Positions 25,491 to 33,166 of a stretch of 48,382 nt of DNA are shown one piece after another. Numbering within the stretch: position 1 is the stretch's first letter; each line of letters begins with the position of its first letter. The notes beneath the pieces are model-generated. The model saw only the letters and a program-made list of their open reading frames with translations, searched no databases and was not told the DNA's origin. The DNA lies in contig JAJYYA010000054.1 in assembly GCA_021801345.1 (NCBI GenBank), positions 1 through 48,382 of the forward strand, read 5' to 3'. The DNA comes from Nitrospirota bacterium. GTDB lineage: Bacteria > Nitrospirota > Leptospirillia > Leptospirillales > Leptospirillaceae. The position numbers were made by a program, and so were the translations under genes.

Positions 25491-26926
25491 CAGGTGGATT
25501 CCTTCTTCTTGTCATGTTTCCGACGTTCCCGGCGTCGTTCATGGTAGCGGGTCGCCCCTTCAGGCCGAAGATCGGGAGTTGGCCGGGTGAGGTAGAGGGC
25601 TCCGGAGGGAAGATCGCCGATGACCGTCGAACCGGCGGCGATGACCGACCCGTCGCCCACGGTCAGCGGCGCCACGAGCTGGGTGTCGCTTCCCACGAAG
25701 ACATCCTCCCCGATCACCGTATTGAACTTCTCGTAGCCATCGTAGTTGCAGGTGATCGTCCCCGCGCCGATGTTGGTGCGAGCGCCCACCGTGACGTCTC
25801 CAAGATAGGAGAGGTGGTTGGCCTTGGCCCCGGGACCCAAAACCGCCTTCTTCGTTTCGACGAAGTTGCCGATATGGACCTCCGTCCCGAGCTCTGTGCC
25901 GGGACGAAGATGGGCGAAGGGGCCGACCACCGCCCTCGGACCGACGACGGCGGAGCTTGCCACCACATAGTCCCGGAGAACCGCCCCATCGCCCACCGTG
26001 GTATCGAGGAGATGCACCCCCATGCCGATCCGGCAGGAGCCCCCGACTTTCGTGGCTCCCTCGAGAAAGCTCCCCGGAAGGACGAGCGTTCCGGGACCGA
26101 TCGTGACCTCCGGGCCGATATCGGTCCGGAGGGGATCCTGAAGGGTCACCCCCCGAGCCATGTGGAGGCGGTTGATCCGTTCCCGGAGAACGGCCGTGAC
26201 GAGCGAGAGCTCCTCCTGGGTATTGACCCCCCTCATGGCCTCGGGAGAGACGGAGAGCGTCAGAACCTCTCCGTTTCGCGAGACGACCCGTGACACAAGG
26301 TCGGTCAGGTAGCGCTCTCCCTTTCGGGGGTCGGGGGCGATCCGCCCCGCCGCCTCGAGCAGGATCGTCCGGGGGATGAGATAGATCCCGGCATTGACCT
26401 CCCGGATCGCTTTCTCCGGGGGGGAGGCGGCGCTCTCCTCGCAAATGGCAGTCACCCTCCCCGACGGATCCCGCAGGATGCGGCCATACCCCGTCGGATC
26501 GTCGAGATGTGCGGTCGCCAGAACCAGGGCTTCTGGCCGGTCCTGCCCGAGTGCGACCAGAGACTCGAGGAGCGTCTCCTCGACGAGGGGACCGTCCCCG
26601 TTCAAGACCAGAAGATGGGTCGAGGAGCCCGAGAGGAATGCGGGGGAGGAGATGACCGCTTCGCAGGCCCCGAAGGTCCCGTCGGGAACCTTTTGGACGA
26701 CATAGAGCGGCGGAGGGGATCCGGGGGCGCCCAGAGGCTCTTCCCCCAGAACCCCCCCCGGCGGAACCACCACATGGACCGCTCCGACCCTCTCGTGAAG
26801 ACGGACGAGCGCCCGGTAGGGGTAGGAGAGAAGCGGGGCGCCCAGAACCGGCGAGAGCACCTTGGGGACGGACGAGCGCATCCGGGTCCCGGAGCCGGCG
26901 GCCAGGAGAACCCCGTCAATGATCAT
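25490..26926 (-). CDS. glmU: Bifunctional GlmU uridyl-/acetyltransferase
   Basis: GlcN-1-P acetyltransferase and GlcNAc-1-P uridyltransferase giving UDP-GlcNAc, 478 residues. The N-terminal nucleotidyltransferase has LLAAGSGTRMRSSVPKVL, LNGDGPLVEE and EVNAGIYLIP. From about residue 250 a left-handed beta-helix of hexapeptide repeats (IGPGTLVLPGSFLEGATKVG..., GDVTVGARTNIGAGTITCNYDG, IGEDVFVGSDTQLVAPLTVGDG) forms the acetyltransferase. The basic tail RRRERRKHDKKK is unusual but short. It overlaps the DUF502 gene upstream by 11 nt and glmS downstream by 1 nt. Confidence 0.97.
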   Translation of the reverse strand: MIIDGVLLAAGSGTRMRSSVPKVLSPVLGAPLLSYPYRALVRLHERVGAVHVVVPPGGVLGEEPLGAPGSPPPLYVVQKVPDGTFGACEAVISSPAFLSGSSTHLLVLNGDGPLVEETLLESLVALGQDRPEALVLATAHLDDPTGYGRILRDPSGRVTAICEESAASPPEKAIREVNAGIYLIPRTILLEAAGRIAPDPRKGERYLTDLVSRVVSRNGEVLTLSVSPEAMRGVNTQEELSLVTAVLRERINRLHMARGVTLQDPLRTDIGPEVTIGPGTLVLPGSFLEGATKVGGSCRIGMGVHLLDTTVGDGAVLRDYVVASSAVVGPRAVVGPFAHLRPGTELGTEVHIGNFVETKKAVLGPGAKANHLSYLGDVTVGARTNIGAGTITCNYDGYEKFNTVIGEDVFVGSDTQLVAPLTVGDGSVIAAGSTVIGDLPSGALYLTRPTPDLRPEGATRYHERRRERRKHDKKKEST

Positions 26927-27563
26927 GGAAGATCTCGTCGGGGGCCTTGGCCACCGGCAGCCGCTCCGGCATCCCGAGCCCTCCGGAAAGGATCATCCGT
27001 ATCCCCTCCTCGACAGGGATCTGGGTCTCGAGGACCATCGACTCCGGCACGAAGGCCTGAACGCCGATATAGAGGTTGTTGCTCGGAAAGAAGATCGACC
27101 CGTAGCGGACCGGATCCCCCTCCAATGTGACCCACTGGGTCAGAAATCCCATCGTATAAGCCCCGGAACGGGGATATTCGGCCAGGACGACCTTTCTGAA
27201 CCCCTTTCCCCCGGAGGGGGAGAAGGCATCGAGGATCGTCTTGATCGCGGTATAGAGCTTTGTAAAGATGGGAATGTGGTTTAAAAGCCCCTCGAGGAGC
27301 CGGAGAAGTCTCCGGCCGATGACGTTTGTCGCGACCATGCCCGTGAAGAAGATGACGGCGATGAGAACGGCGACGCCCAGACCCGGGATCGGGCGTCCGA
27401 CGACTAGGAGAACGAGGGGGTCGAGCAGAGAGTCGAGAAAAAGAAAGATCCGGGTGAAGATATAGCCCGAAAGAGCGACCGGAAGAACGATGACGAGCCC
27501 GGTGATGAACTGGGTCCTCAGTGTGGTCCGTAGACGGTCACCGCTTGACTGGATCCACCCCAA
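26916..27563 (-). CDS. DUF502 family membrane protein
   Basis: 215-residue inner-membrane protein of the DUF502 family. Two hydrophobic segments, FITGLVIVLPVALSGYIF (about 19-36) and GLGVAVLIAVIFFTGMVATNVIG (about 61-83), precede a soluble part with the family words IPIFTKLYTAIKTILDAF, YPRSGAYTMGFLTQ and FFPSNNLYIGVQAFVPESMV. The start is TTG at 27563 with AAGGGGG before it. Family function is not established; membrane trafficking and envelope links have been suggested for plant relatives. Co-transcribed with glmU through an 11-nt overlap. Confidence 0.88.
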   Translation of the reverse strand: MGWIQSSGDRLRTTLRTQFITGLVIVLPVALSGYIFTRIFLFLDSLLDPLVLLVVGRPIPGLGVAVLIAVIFFTGMVATNVIGRRLLRLLEGLLNHIPIFTKLYTAIKTILDAFSPSGGKGFRKVVLAEYPRSGAYTMGFLTQWVTLEGDPVRYGSIFFPSNNLYIGVQAFVPESMVLETQIPVEEGIRMILSGGLGMPERLPVAKAPDEIFHDH

Positions 27564-27614
27564 AGGGGCCCCCTTCCTGATTTTCCCGGATACTGTTACC
27601 TGGGATTATCCTAC

Positions 27615-28121
27615 CTATTTTGACGCTCCGGGGGCAAGGGTTCCCCCTCCGGAGCGCACCCATCTGTCGACAGATGTTCTGAGGGCCACCCGCCGCCCCT
27701 TCTCCCGAAAGCTGACGGCCGGCAGATCAGAACTCTTCATGGTCGTCTGCCACGCATGGGCATACTCTACAAAGACCTCGTCGAGAAGCCTTCCCCGCTC
27801 CTTTTCCGAAAGCCTCTCCCAAGCGGAGCCGACCCGGACCCGGAGGACCTGTCCGCCGAACCGGATCCCCGCTCCTTCAAAGACGCTGCCGTCCGTCCTC
27901 CCAGAAGAGAGGATCCGGGCCGCCTCCCGCGAGAGGGACTCTTCGCGCGCCTTCTCGCCGGAACGTCCGGAGGAGCCTGCCGCCGGACCCGAGATCCGGA
28001 CCATCGTCACCACAAGAACGACCAGAAGGGCCCCGCCCAGGATCCCCGCCGCCCATTTTCCCGCCATCGCCTTCCCCTTTTCCCGGGCCGTTCCGGCATT
28101 CGTCTTTTTCCGGTCGGGCAT
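27615..28121 (-). CDS. Membrane-anchored protein of unknown function
   Basis: 168 residues from the ATG at 28121 (GGAGA about 8 nt upstream). A basic lead (PDRKKTNAGTAREKGKAM) is followed by one transmembrane helix (WAAGILGGALLVVLVVTMVRI) and an outside domain of about 115 residues without cysteines, containing RILSSGRTDGSVFEGAGIRFGGQ and a helical LSEKERGRLLDEVFVEYAHAW. Not recognised. It is divergent from the secreted NHL-like propeller gene with 81 nt between, and is followed after about 50 nt by DUF502-glmU-glmS. It may be the first gene of that long run. Confidence 0.65.
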   Translation of the reverse strand: MPDRKKTNAGTAREKGKAMAGKWAAGILGGALLVVLVVTMVRISGPAAGSSGRSGEKAREESLSREAARILSSGRTDGSVFEGAGIRFGGQVLRVRVGSAWERLSEKERGRLLDEVFVEYAHAWQTTMKSSDLPAVSFREKGRRVALRTSVDRWVRSGGGTLAPGASK

Positions 28122-28150
28122 GAGACATTCTCCAGCCAATATTGTATCAT
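28122..28150 (+). promoter_or_regulatory. Possible promoter of the NHL-like gene
   Basis: GAGACA (28122-28127), 17-nt spacer, TATCAT (28145-28150), facing the gene at 28203. On the other strand an extended -10 (TG-A-TACAAT, 28141-28149) faces the anchored-protein gene, so the two promoters would overlap face to face. Confidence 0.4.
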
Positions 28151-28202
28151 CGATGACAAAGGTCCGGGAGAAATATTCCCCTATCGAAGGAGCCTCCTCT
28201 CC

Positions 28203-29771
28203 ATGACATCGTCTTTTCTCAGAAAAATCGCCTTTTTCTCCGCACTGACACTCCTTCTTGTTCTTCCCCTTAAAAGCTTCGGAGGATCCAGAAGCCACCG
28301 CTTCTATCCCTCGACGAGCCCACAGTTCGCCTCCCAACTCGAAATCGAGACGGTCTCCCTCCTCTTCCGGAACAACAACATCCTCGCCTCGGACACCCGC
28401 CACACAATCATCTTCATGAATGTGAGCGGCCTTCCCGAGAGGGTTCCCCAGCTCGAAGGAACCGGGTCGTCGGTGGTCGTAAGCTCCGGACAGGCGGCGG
28501 TCGTCGCGGGAAACACCCATACCGCGCCACTTCCCACAGCGATCCCCGCCCCGGCGCTATCGGTGGGGATCGATCCCCTCTCCGTCGCCGAGTCGGGGGG
28601 GATCCTCTACATCGCCGACGGGAGCGGACGGATCGACGCCTTGAACCTCACCTCCCGAACCCGGGATGTGATCCTGATCCCCGACGCGAAGATCCGCCTG
28701 AACGCGGGAGCCCATATTTCCAAACTCCTCAAGCGGTCCCCGACCATGGGCAAGCTCCTGGGAATGGCGACGACCCTCGCCATCGATCCCGGCAAGATCT
28801 CGGTCGTAGCCGGTGGCGGCACGACCCCTCTTGGAGACCTTCCGATCGATGCCCTCAGGGCAAGGATCAGTCCCATCGGAATCTCCGTCGACCGCGACGG
28901 GATTTATGTCGTGGGAGAGACGGGACACATCCTCTATATCAACAATACCCCCGCCCTTCGCGAGGTTCCGGTCCGGGAAGGCCGTTCGACCCGGATCGTC
29001 GGCGTGCGCCCCGGACAGATATTTCTCGTGGCAAGCCGGGGGGAAGAGCACGATGCACGGCCCGGCGCCGACCCTTCACCCGCACTTCCCGCCTCGATGA
29101 ATCCCACCACGATCATCGCCTCGGAGGGCCGGATCTTCACCGCCGACCAGGATGGCAACATCGACATGATCAACCTCACCACCCATCCCCTGAGCCTTCC
29201 GGGGGATCCGGGGAGCTCGGCCCCCCGGACCCTTGAACCGGGAATGGTTCTTCGCATCGCGGGGGGAGGAACTCACTTCGTCGACTTCTCCCCGATCTCC
29301 GCCCTGGGCGCGATGATCCGGCCCCGCTCGCTCGCCTACGACCCGCGCGGCCTGCTCTATATCGGAGACATCGAAGAGACGCGTCAGGCCGGACGGGTTC
29401 TGGCCGTGAACGTCTCCGACCATCCGATCCCGCTCCCGCTGATGCGCCACGGGACCTTCAGGAAGATGACCGTCGATCCGGGAGCGATCGTCTCGATCGC
29501 GGGCAACTCCCGCCGTCGACCGCTGGCCGCCACCACCCCCACCCCGGCCGGAGACGCCGGCATCGAACCGGTCCAGCTCTCCTACCGGAACGGCCTTCTG
29601 GCGATCGGCGACCTCCTCGGCTCGGTCGACCTTGTCAACATGACCTTCAGGAATCGCCGGACCTTCCCGAACGACGTTCACGCCTCGCTGATTCTCCCGC
29701 CCGGCACCATTCTCTCCCTCATGGGCAACGGCTTCGGATCCTCCGAAAAGCCCTCAGACGAGACGAACTAG
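28203..29771 (+). CDS. Secreted NHL-like beta-propeller protein
   Basis: 522 residues with a signal peptide (RKIAFFSALTLLLVLPLKSFG). The mature protein repeats a motif of about 60-100 residues combining a strand like GGILYIADGSGRIDALNLT, DGIYVVGETGHILYINNT, GRIFTADQDGNIDMINLT, GLLYIGDIEETRQAGRVLAVN or NGLLAIGDLLGSVDLVNMT with a G-x-I-x-x-I/V-A-G-x-G/N segment (PGKISVVAGGGT, PGMVLRIAGGGT, PGAIVSIAGNS, PGTILSLMGNG). This is NHL-repeat style. A periplasmic or outer-surface binding protein is likely; the ligand is unknown. It is a single-gene unit between its own promoter region and a good terminator. Confidence 0.8.
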   Translation: MTSSFLRKIAFFSALTLLLVLPLKSFGGSRSHRFYPSTSPQFASQLEIETVSLLFRNNNILASDTRHTIIFMNVSGLPERVPQLEGTGSSVVVSSGQAAVVAGNTHTAPLPTAIPAPALSVGIDPLSVAESGGILYIADGSGRIDALNLTSRTRDVILIPDAKIRLNAGAHISKLLKRSPTMGKLLGMATTLAIDPGKISVVAGGGTTPLGDLPIDALRARISPIGISVDRDGIYVVGETGHILYINNTPALREVPVREGRSTRIVGVRPGQIFLVASRGEEHDARPGADPSPALPASMNPTTIIASEGRIFTADQDGNIDMINLTTHPLSLPGDPGSSAPRTLEPGMVLRIAGGGTHFVDFSPISALGAMIRPRSLAYDPRGLLYIGDIEETRQAGRVLAVNVSDHPIPLPLMRHGTFRKMTVDPGAIVSIAGNSRRRPLAATTPTPAGDAGIEPVQLSYRNGLLAIGDLLGSVDLVNMTFRNRRTFPNDVHASLILPPGTILSLMGNGFGSSEKPSDETN

Positions 29772-29827
29772 AGCGAGCTAGTTCTTTCGGGTCCCTCGTT
29801 TCATTCGTGCAAATGTTTCCAGGAAGA

Positions 29828-29857
29828 GGGGCGAAGAGGATAACGCGCCCCCTTTTT
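29828..29857 (+). terminator. Rho-independent terminator after the NHL-like gene
   Basis: GGGGCG (29828-29833) pairs with CGCCCC (29846-29851) over a 12-base loop, followed by C-TTTTT. A smaller hairpin (GAACTAG with CTAGTTC, 29765-29784) spans the stop codon just upstream. Confidence 0.8.
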
Positions 29858-29867
29858 CAAGGAGTCG

Positions 29868-30812
29868 TCAGGCGCTTTGAAAGGGCGATTCAAGAAGGCG
29901 CAGAACCGGAGAGGCCCCGAGGGACGGGTCGGGACAGTCCATCTCTGCCAGGGCGCCCAGAGGCCATGTCGCCATCGGTCGACCATGGCCGGGAAGGGAG
30001 GAAAAAAGGATCGGAAGATCTCCGACGACGGCTGCGACAAGCTCCTCCGACGATCCGGCCGGATCGTCGCTTCGGACGGGCGTTCGGAGAAAGGGGCCCA
30101 CCACCACCCCGGCAAGGCCTTCGAGCGCCCCCGAGAGAGAGAGGGTCCGGAGGGCTCGATCCACGGCATAGAGCGGCTCGTCCACATCCTCCACTAGAAG
30201 AATGGCCCCGGAGAGATCCGGCATAAAGGGGGTTCCGCAGAGGTGGGCCAACGACTCGAGGTTGCCCCCCAGAAGCCGCCCCCGGGCCCGGCCCGGCCGA
30301 AGGGTCCGACACTCCCCCAGGGGAAGAGTCTCCCCGGCCCCAACGCTCCCCGAGACCATCCTCCACCAGAGAGCAAAGCTCTCCTCGCACGAAAGCTCCC
30401 GGGCCGTCGGCCCCCAGAAGGTGACAAGACGCATTCGCTTCCAGAGCGCCGCATGCAGATAGGTCGCATCGGAGAAGCCGCAGAAGAGCGGTATCTTCTC
30501 GGGGCTCTGCCAGGCGGGATCGACCCACTCGCCCAAAATCCTGATGGCCCCCGAGCCCGCCCGGTAGGAGAGCACCCCCTCGCCGAACTCTCCCGAAAGC
30601 GCCCGGGCAAAGTCCCGGGACCGGAGCCGGTCCGAAGCGAGGTAGGGGCCGGCCCCCGGCTCCTCCTGACCAAAAAGCTCCGGGCTCAGGCCAACCTGGC
30701 GCAGCCGATCCGAGACCTCCTCCCACTCGGGAAAGGACGCCCCGAGAGAGGGGCGGGGAAGGAGCAGCCGGTCTCCCGGCCGGAGGGGGCGGAAGGGGTG
30801 GATCGGGAGCAA
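29868..30812 (-). CDS. LD-carboxypeptidase, peptidase family S66
   Basis: Muramoyltetrapeptide LD-carboxypeptidase of 314 residues; removes the terminal D-Ala from tetrapeptides during murein recycling. Catalytic triad positions fit the family: Ser114 in FCGFSDAT, Glu208 in LLVEDVDEP and His276 in LPGHGRP. The N-terminus has the usual LRPGDRLLLPRPS opening, and KRMRLVTFWGPTA corresponds to the GPxx segment. No signal peptide, as in cytoplasmic LdcA. The start appears to be TTG at 30812, because the opening motif begins a few residues later; its ribosome-binding site is poor. It lies 6 nt after the RHH gene stop, in the parA unit. Confidence 0.9.
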   Translation of the reverse strand: MLPIHPFRPLRPGDRLLLPRPSLGASFPEWEEVSDRLRQVGLSPELFGQEEPGAGPYLASDRLRSRDFARALSGEFGEGVLSYRAGSGAIRILGEWVDPAWQSPEKIPLFCGFSDATYLHAALWKRMRLVTFWGPTARELSCEESFALWWRMVSGSVGAGETLPLGECRTLRPGRARGRLLGGNLESLAHLCGTPFMPDLSGAILLVEDVDEPLYAVDRALRTLSLSGALEGLAGVVVGPFLRTPVRSDDPAGSSEELVAAVVGDLPILFSSLPGHGRPMATWPLGALAEMDCPDPSLGASPVLRLLESPFQSA

Positions 30813-30818
30813 CGGCGA

Positions 30819-31061
30819 CTACCCGTCCTTCATGAGATAGTCCAGAACCATCTCCCGAAAGGCCCCGGAGAGCTCCTGTCCCCGCTCCTCCATCTTGAAG
30901 CGAAGAGCCTCGAGAAGCTCTGCGGGAAGCGCGACCGAAAGAGGCACCTCTCCTTTGGCTCCCTCCGGGGAGGAAGCTTCGGGGACGACCCCCCGGTCGA
31001 TAAAGTCCGAGACGGCGGGAGCCCGCACAATCTCTCGAAGCGTGGGACGGGGGGCCTTCAC
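30819..31061 (-). CDS. Ribbon-helix-helix-like partner of ParA
   Basis: 80-residue protein. The N-terminal 35 residues (VKAPRPTLREIVRAP, then a Gly/Pro/Ser linker) are probably flexible. The C-terminal part, VPLSVALPAELLEALRFKMEERGQELSGAFREMVLDYLMKDG, has the strand-helix-helix pattern of MetJ/Arc DNA-binding proteins. The GTG start is decided by GGAGG at normal spacing and overlaps the parA stop as GTGA. A ParA with a small downstream RHH protein is the architecture of type Ib plasmid partition systems (ParF/ParG-like), in which the RHH partner binds the centromere and represses the operon. Confidence 0.75.
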   Translation of the reverse strand: MKAPRPTLREIVRAPAVSDFIDRGVVPEASSPEGAKGEVPLSVALPAELLEALRFKMEERGQELSGAFREMVLDYLMKDG

Positions 31062-31699
31062 GGCGACCTCCGGAGCTCGACGGAAAGAATCTCTTCTGCC
31101 AGGGCGCGGTACTCGCCGGAGGACGGGCCGTCGGGATAAAAGTCGATGATGGTCTGGCCGGCGGTGACCGCCTCGGCTAAGGCGATCCTCTGGTGGATGG
31201 CGGTCTCGAAGAGGGGGTAGGGGAACTCCCGGAGAGCCTCGATCGATTCGCGGGAGAGCCGTGTCCCCTGAACCTTCCTGTTCAGGAGGAGACGGGTCAC
31301 GAGCCCCCGGTTGATCTGCTCCGCCCGGCGAATGAGCGCGACGATCTCCGTCCCGGACCAGAGGTCGAGGGGACTCGGCTGGAGCGGAACAATGGCGAGA
31401 TCGGCCACGACGAGGGCCGACCGGGTAATGGTCTCCATCCCGGGGGGCGAGTCGACGACGACAAGGTCGTATTTCTTGGCGAGCCGCGGGAGCTCCTGGT
31501 CGAGGACCGGCATGGGAAGGGCGATCACCCCCACCGGAAAGGCGCCCTGGGAGAGGCCCCGCCATTTCATGGCCGAACCCTGGGGATCCGAGTCGACAAG
31601 AAGAACCTCCATGCCCCGGTGGGCGAAGACGCCCGCGAGGTTCATGGCGGTCGTCGTCTTTCCGCATCCGCCCTTCTGGTTGGCAACCACGAGGATCAC
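31058..31699 (-). CDS. ParA-family partition ATPase
   Basis: 213 residues, the short ParA/MinD-like type. Deviant Walker A KGGCGKTTTAMN (Lys9 and Lys14), A' motif LLVDSDPQGSAMKW, Walker B LVVVDSPPGME, then LVTRLLLNRKVQGTR. It lacks the N-terminal helix-turn-helix of long ParA proteins. The GTG start has AGGAGA about 9 nt upstream. Together with the coupled RHH protein this is a complete two-gene partition-type cassette on what looks like a chromosome; the cargo could be a replicon, an integrated element or a protein complex. A 15-bp palindrome lies just upstream. Confidence 0.92.
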   Translation of the reverse strand: MILVVANQKGGCGKTTTAMNLAGVFAHRGMEVLLVDSDPQGSAMKWRGLSQGAFPVGVIALPMPVLDQELPRLAKKYDLVVVDSPPGMETITRSALVVADLAIVPLQPSPLDLWSGTEIVALIRRAEQINRGLVTRLLLNRKVQGTRLSRESIEALREFPYPLFETAIHQRIALAEAVTAGQTIIDFYPDGPSSGEYRALAEEILSVELRRSP

Positions 31700-31723
31700 G
31701 TGGGTCTCTCTCCTCTGTTGAGC

Positions 31724-31738
31724 GGGACACGTTGTCCC
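31724..31738. promoter_or_regulatory. Palindrome upstream of parA
   Basis: GGGACACGTTGTCCC: perfect 6-bp arms around a 3-bp centre, 25 nt above the parA start codon. This is the place where an RHH partner would bind for autoregulation or as a centromere-like site. It occurs once in the gap. Confidence 0.5.
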
Positions 31739-31759
31739 CGGGTCACTCTCATCGTCCTC

Positions 31760-32485
31760 TCAGGGTGCCGACGCAAATTCGCGGACCTTCTCGCCGATCG
31801 TTTGGCGGGCGATCTCGAAGAGGACCTTTCCCTTTTCGGCGGTCGACAGGGAAGGATCCGACCCCATGCGGCCGTCCGGGTAAAGGGCGCGAAAGCGTTC
31901 GGGTCCGAGCGGCCACTCATGATGGGGGTCGGGGGCCCGTCCCGGCGCGATCGGACGTTCGAGATTCGGGAAGAGATGCCAGGTCACGGCGACCTCGCCG
32001 CAGGTGGCATGGTATCCGTTCGACTCGCCGAAGAACGCCTTTTCCTTTTCAGTCACCTCGGGGAGAAGCCACCAGTTGGAAAGAGCCGTCCGGGCCTCGG
32101 GGTGCCCGAGAAGAAACTCGGAGAAGGCGGCCTTGAGGGAGGAGTCGTTCCCTCCGTGGCCGTTCACGAAGTAGAACCTCCGAAAGCCGTTGCGGTAGAA
32201 GCCGGAGAGAATCTCGCAGACGAGAAGGATCAAGGTCCGGGGGGAGAGGGAGGTCGTCCCCGGAAATCCCAGGTGGTGGTGGGACATCCCGTAGGCCAGA
32301 GTCGGGGCGACGAACTCTCCCAGATCCTCCCCCACCGTCCGGGCCAGGGCTTCGGCCACCAGGTGGTCGGTCCCGATCAGACCGTTGGGGCCGTGCTGCT
32401 CGACCGATCCCACCGGAAGAAGAAGAAGCGTCGAGCTCCGAAGCCTTCGCTCGACCTCCGGCCAATTCGTTCCCGCGATCTGCAC
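31760..32485 (-). CDS. Creatininase-family metal-dependent amidohydrolase
   Basis: 241 residues of the creatininase/MftE fold. Metal-site motifs: LPVGSVEQHGPNGLIGTDH (Glu, His, Asp), YGMSHHHLGFPGTTSLS, FYFVNGHGGNDSS, and CGEVAVTWHLFP with the late Glu. GTG at 32485 follows AGGAGGGGG. Family members hydrolyse cyclic amides (creatinine, formamide intermediates) or trim peptide cofactors such as mycofactocin; no mycofactocin genes are near. The true substrate is unknown. It precedes parA by about 60 nt on the same strand. Confidence 0.9.
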   Translation of the reverse strand: MQIAGTNWPEVERRLRSSTLLLLPVGSVEQHGPNGLIGTDHLVAEALARTVGEDLGEFVAPTLAYGMSHHHLGFPGTTSLSPRTLILLVCEILSGFYRNGFRRFYFVNGHGGNDSSLKAAFSEFLLGHPEARTALSNWWLLPEVTEKEKAFFGESNGYHATCGEVAVTWHLFPNLERPIAPGRAPDPHHEWPLGPERFRALYPDGRMGSDPSLSTAEKGKVLFEIARQTIGEKVREFASAP

Positions 32486-32703
32486 CCTGCCCCCTCCTCA
32501 AAATCGATCCCTCGTCCCGACTTGTTCTATACCCGAACTCACCATCATCCTACCACAAAAGAAACCTCCGACGGATTCCTTCGACCGGGCGGGGAACACC
32601 CCGATCGTGTCTCCCTTTCGGCAATGGGTTTCCGATTGACCTCAAAAGGTCCACCCTTGCAGCTTCTTCTCCCTACGGACGGTCAAACTCCATCCACCAG
32701 ACT

Positions 32704-32934
32704 TCACTGCGCCTCATCGGCCATATCCGACAGAAGAGCGTTGCACCATACCGTTGCAACGGCCTCGCGCTCTTGATCGGCGGCCATCGCCCGGTATCCA
32801 TCGTCCAAAGACGTATCGAGCACATGAGGCCTGAGCAGATCCTCGATGAACTGGCTCATGTGCCGTCTGCCGACCGTCCGGTACAGTCCCTCGTATACGT
32901 CTTCATCGAGCGATATCGTCACTTTCTTGTGCAT
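32704..32934 (-). CDS. RHH antitoxin-like DNA-binding protein
   Basis: 76 residues from the ATG at 32934. HKKVTISLDEDVYEGLYRTVGRRHMSQFIEDLLRPHV is a clear ribbon-helix-helix domain of the antitoxin type. The acidic C-terminal half, DDGYRAMAADQEREAVATVWCNALLSDM, resembles toxin-binding tails of MazE/VapB-like antitoxins. A TTG nine codons upstream is possible but lies in the predicted operator. No toxin frame is adjacent: 32486-32703 downstream contains no supported gene, and upstream is the divergent ODP gene. Probably a solitary antitoxin or a regulator that outlived its toxin. Confidence 0.72.
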   Translation of the reverse strand: MHKKVTISLDEDVYEGLYRTVGRRHMSQFIEDLLRPHVLDTSLDDGYRAMAADQEREAVATVWCNALLSDMADEAQ

Positions 32935-32946
32935 CGTTTCCGTCCC

Positions 32947-32963
32947 TATTGTTTTAGTCAATA
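32947..32963. promoter_or_regulatory. Possible autoregulatory operator of the RHH gene
   Basis: TATTG-N7-CAATA inverted repeat, 13 nt above the ATG of the RHH antitoxin-like gene. Confidence 0.4.
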
Positions 32964-33075
32964 CATAATCACCCGTAACATGTCTTTTCGTTTCAAATTG
33001 GGGCTCTTTGGGTCTCCCGGAAAAATTCCCAGAGTTCTATCCGCGGATCCGAAGGTGTCGCACCCTTTTTTGTAC

Positions 33076-33104
33076 TTGCAAGCACTCCCCCAACAAGGTA
33101 TCAT
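33076..33104 (+). promoter_or_regulatory. Promoter of the ODP/GGDEF-EAL operon
   Basis: TTGCAA (33076-33081), 17-nt spacer, TATCAT (33099-33104); about 60 nt above the GTG start of the diiron protein. Confidence 0.6.
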
Positions 33105-33166
33105 CCGGGAAATAATCATCAGAACAATATATCGTCTCCTATCTTGCCTCGGAAAGGGATACCGCC

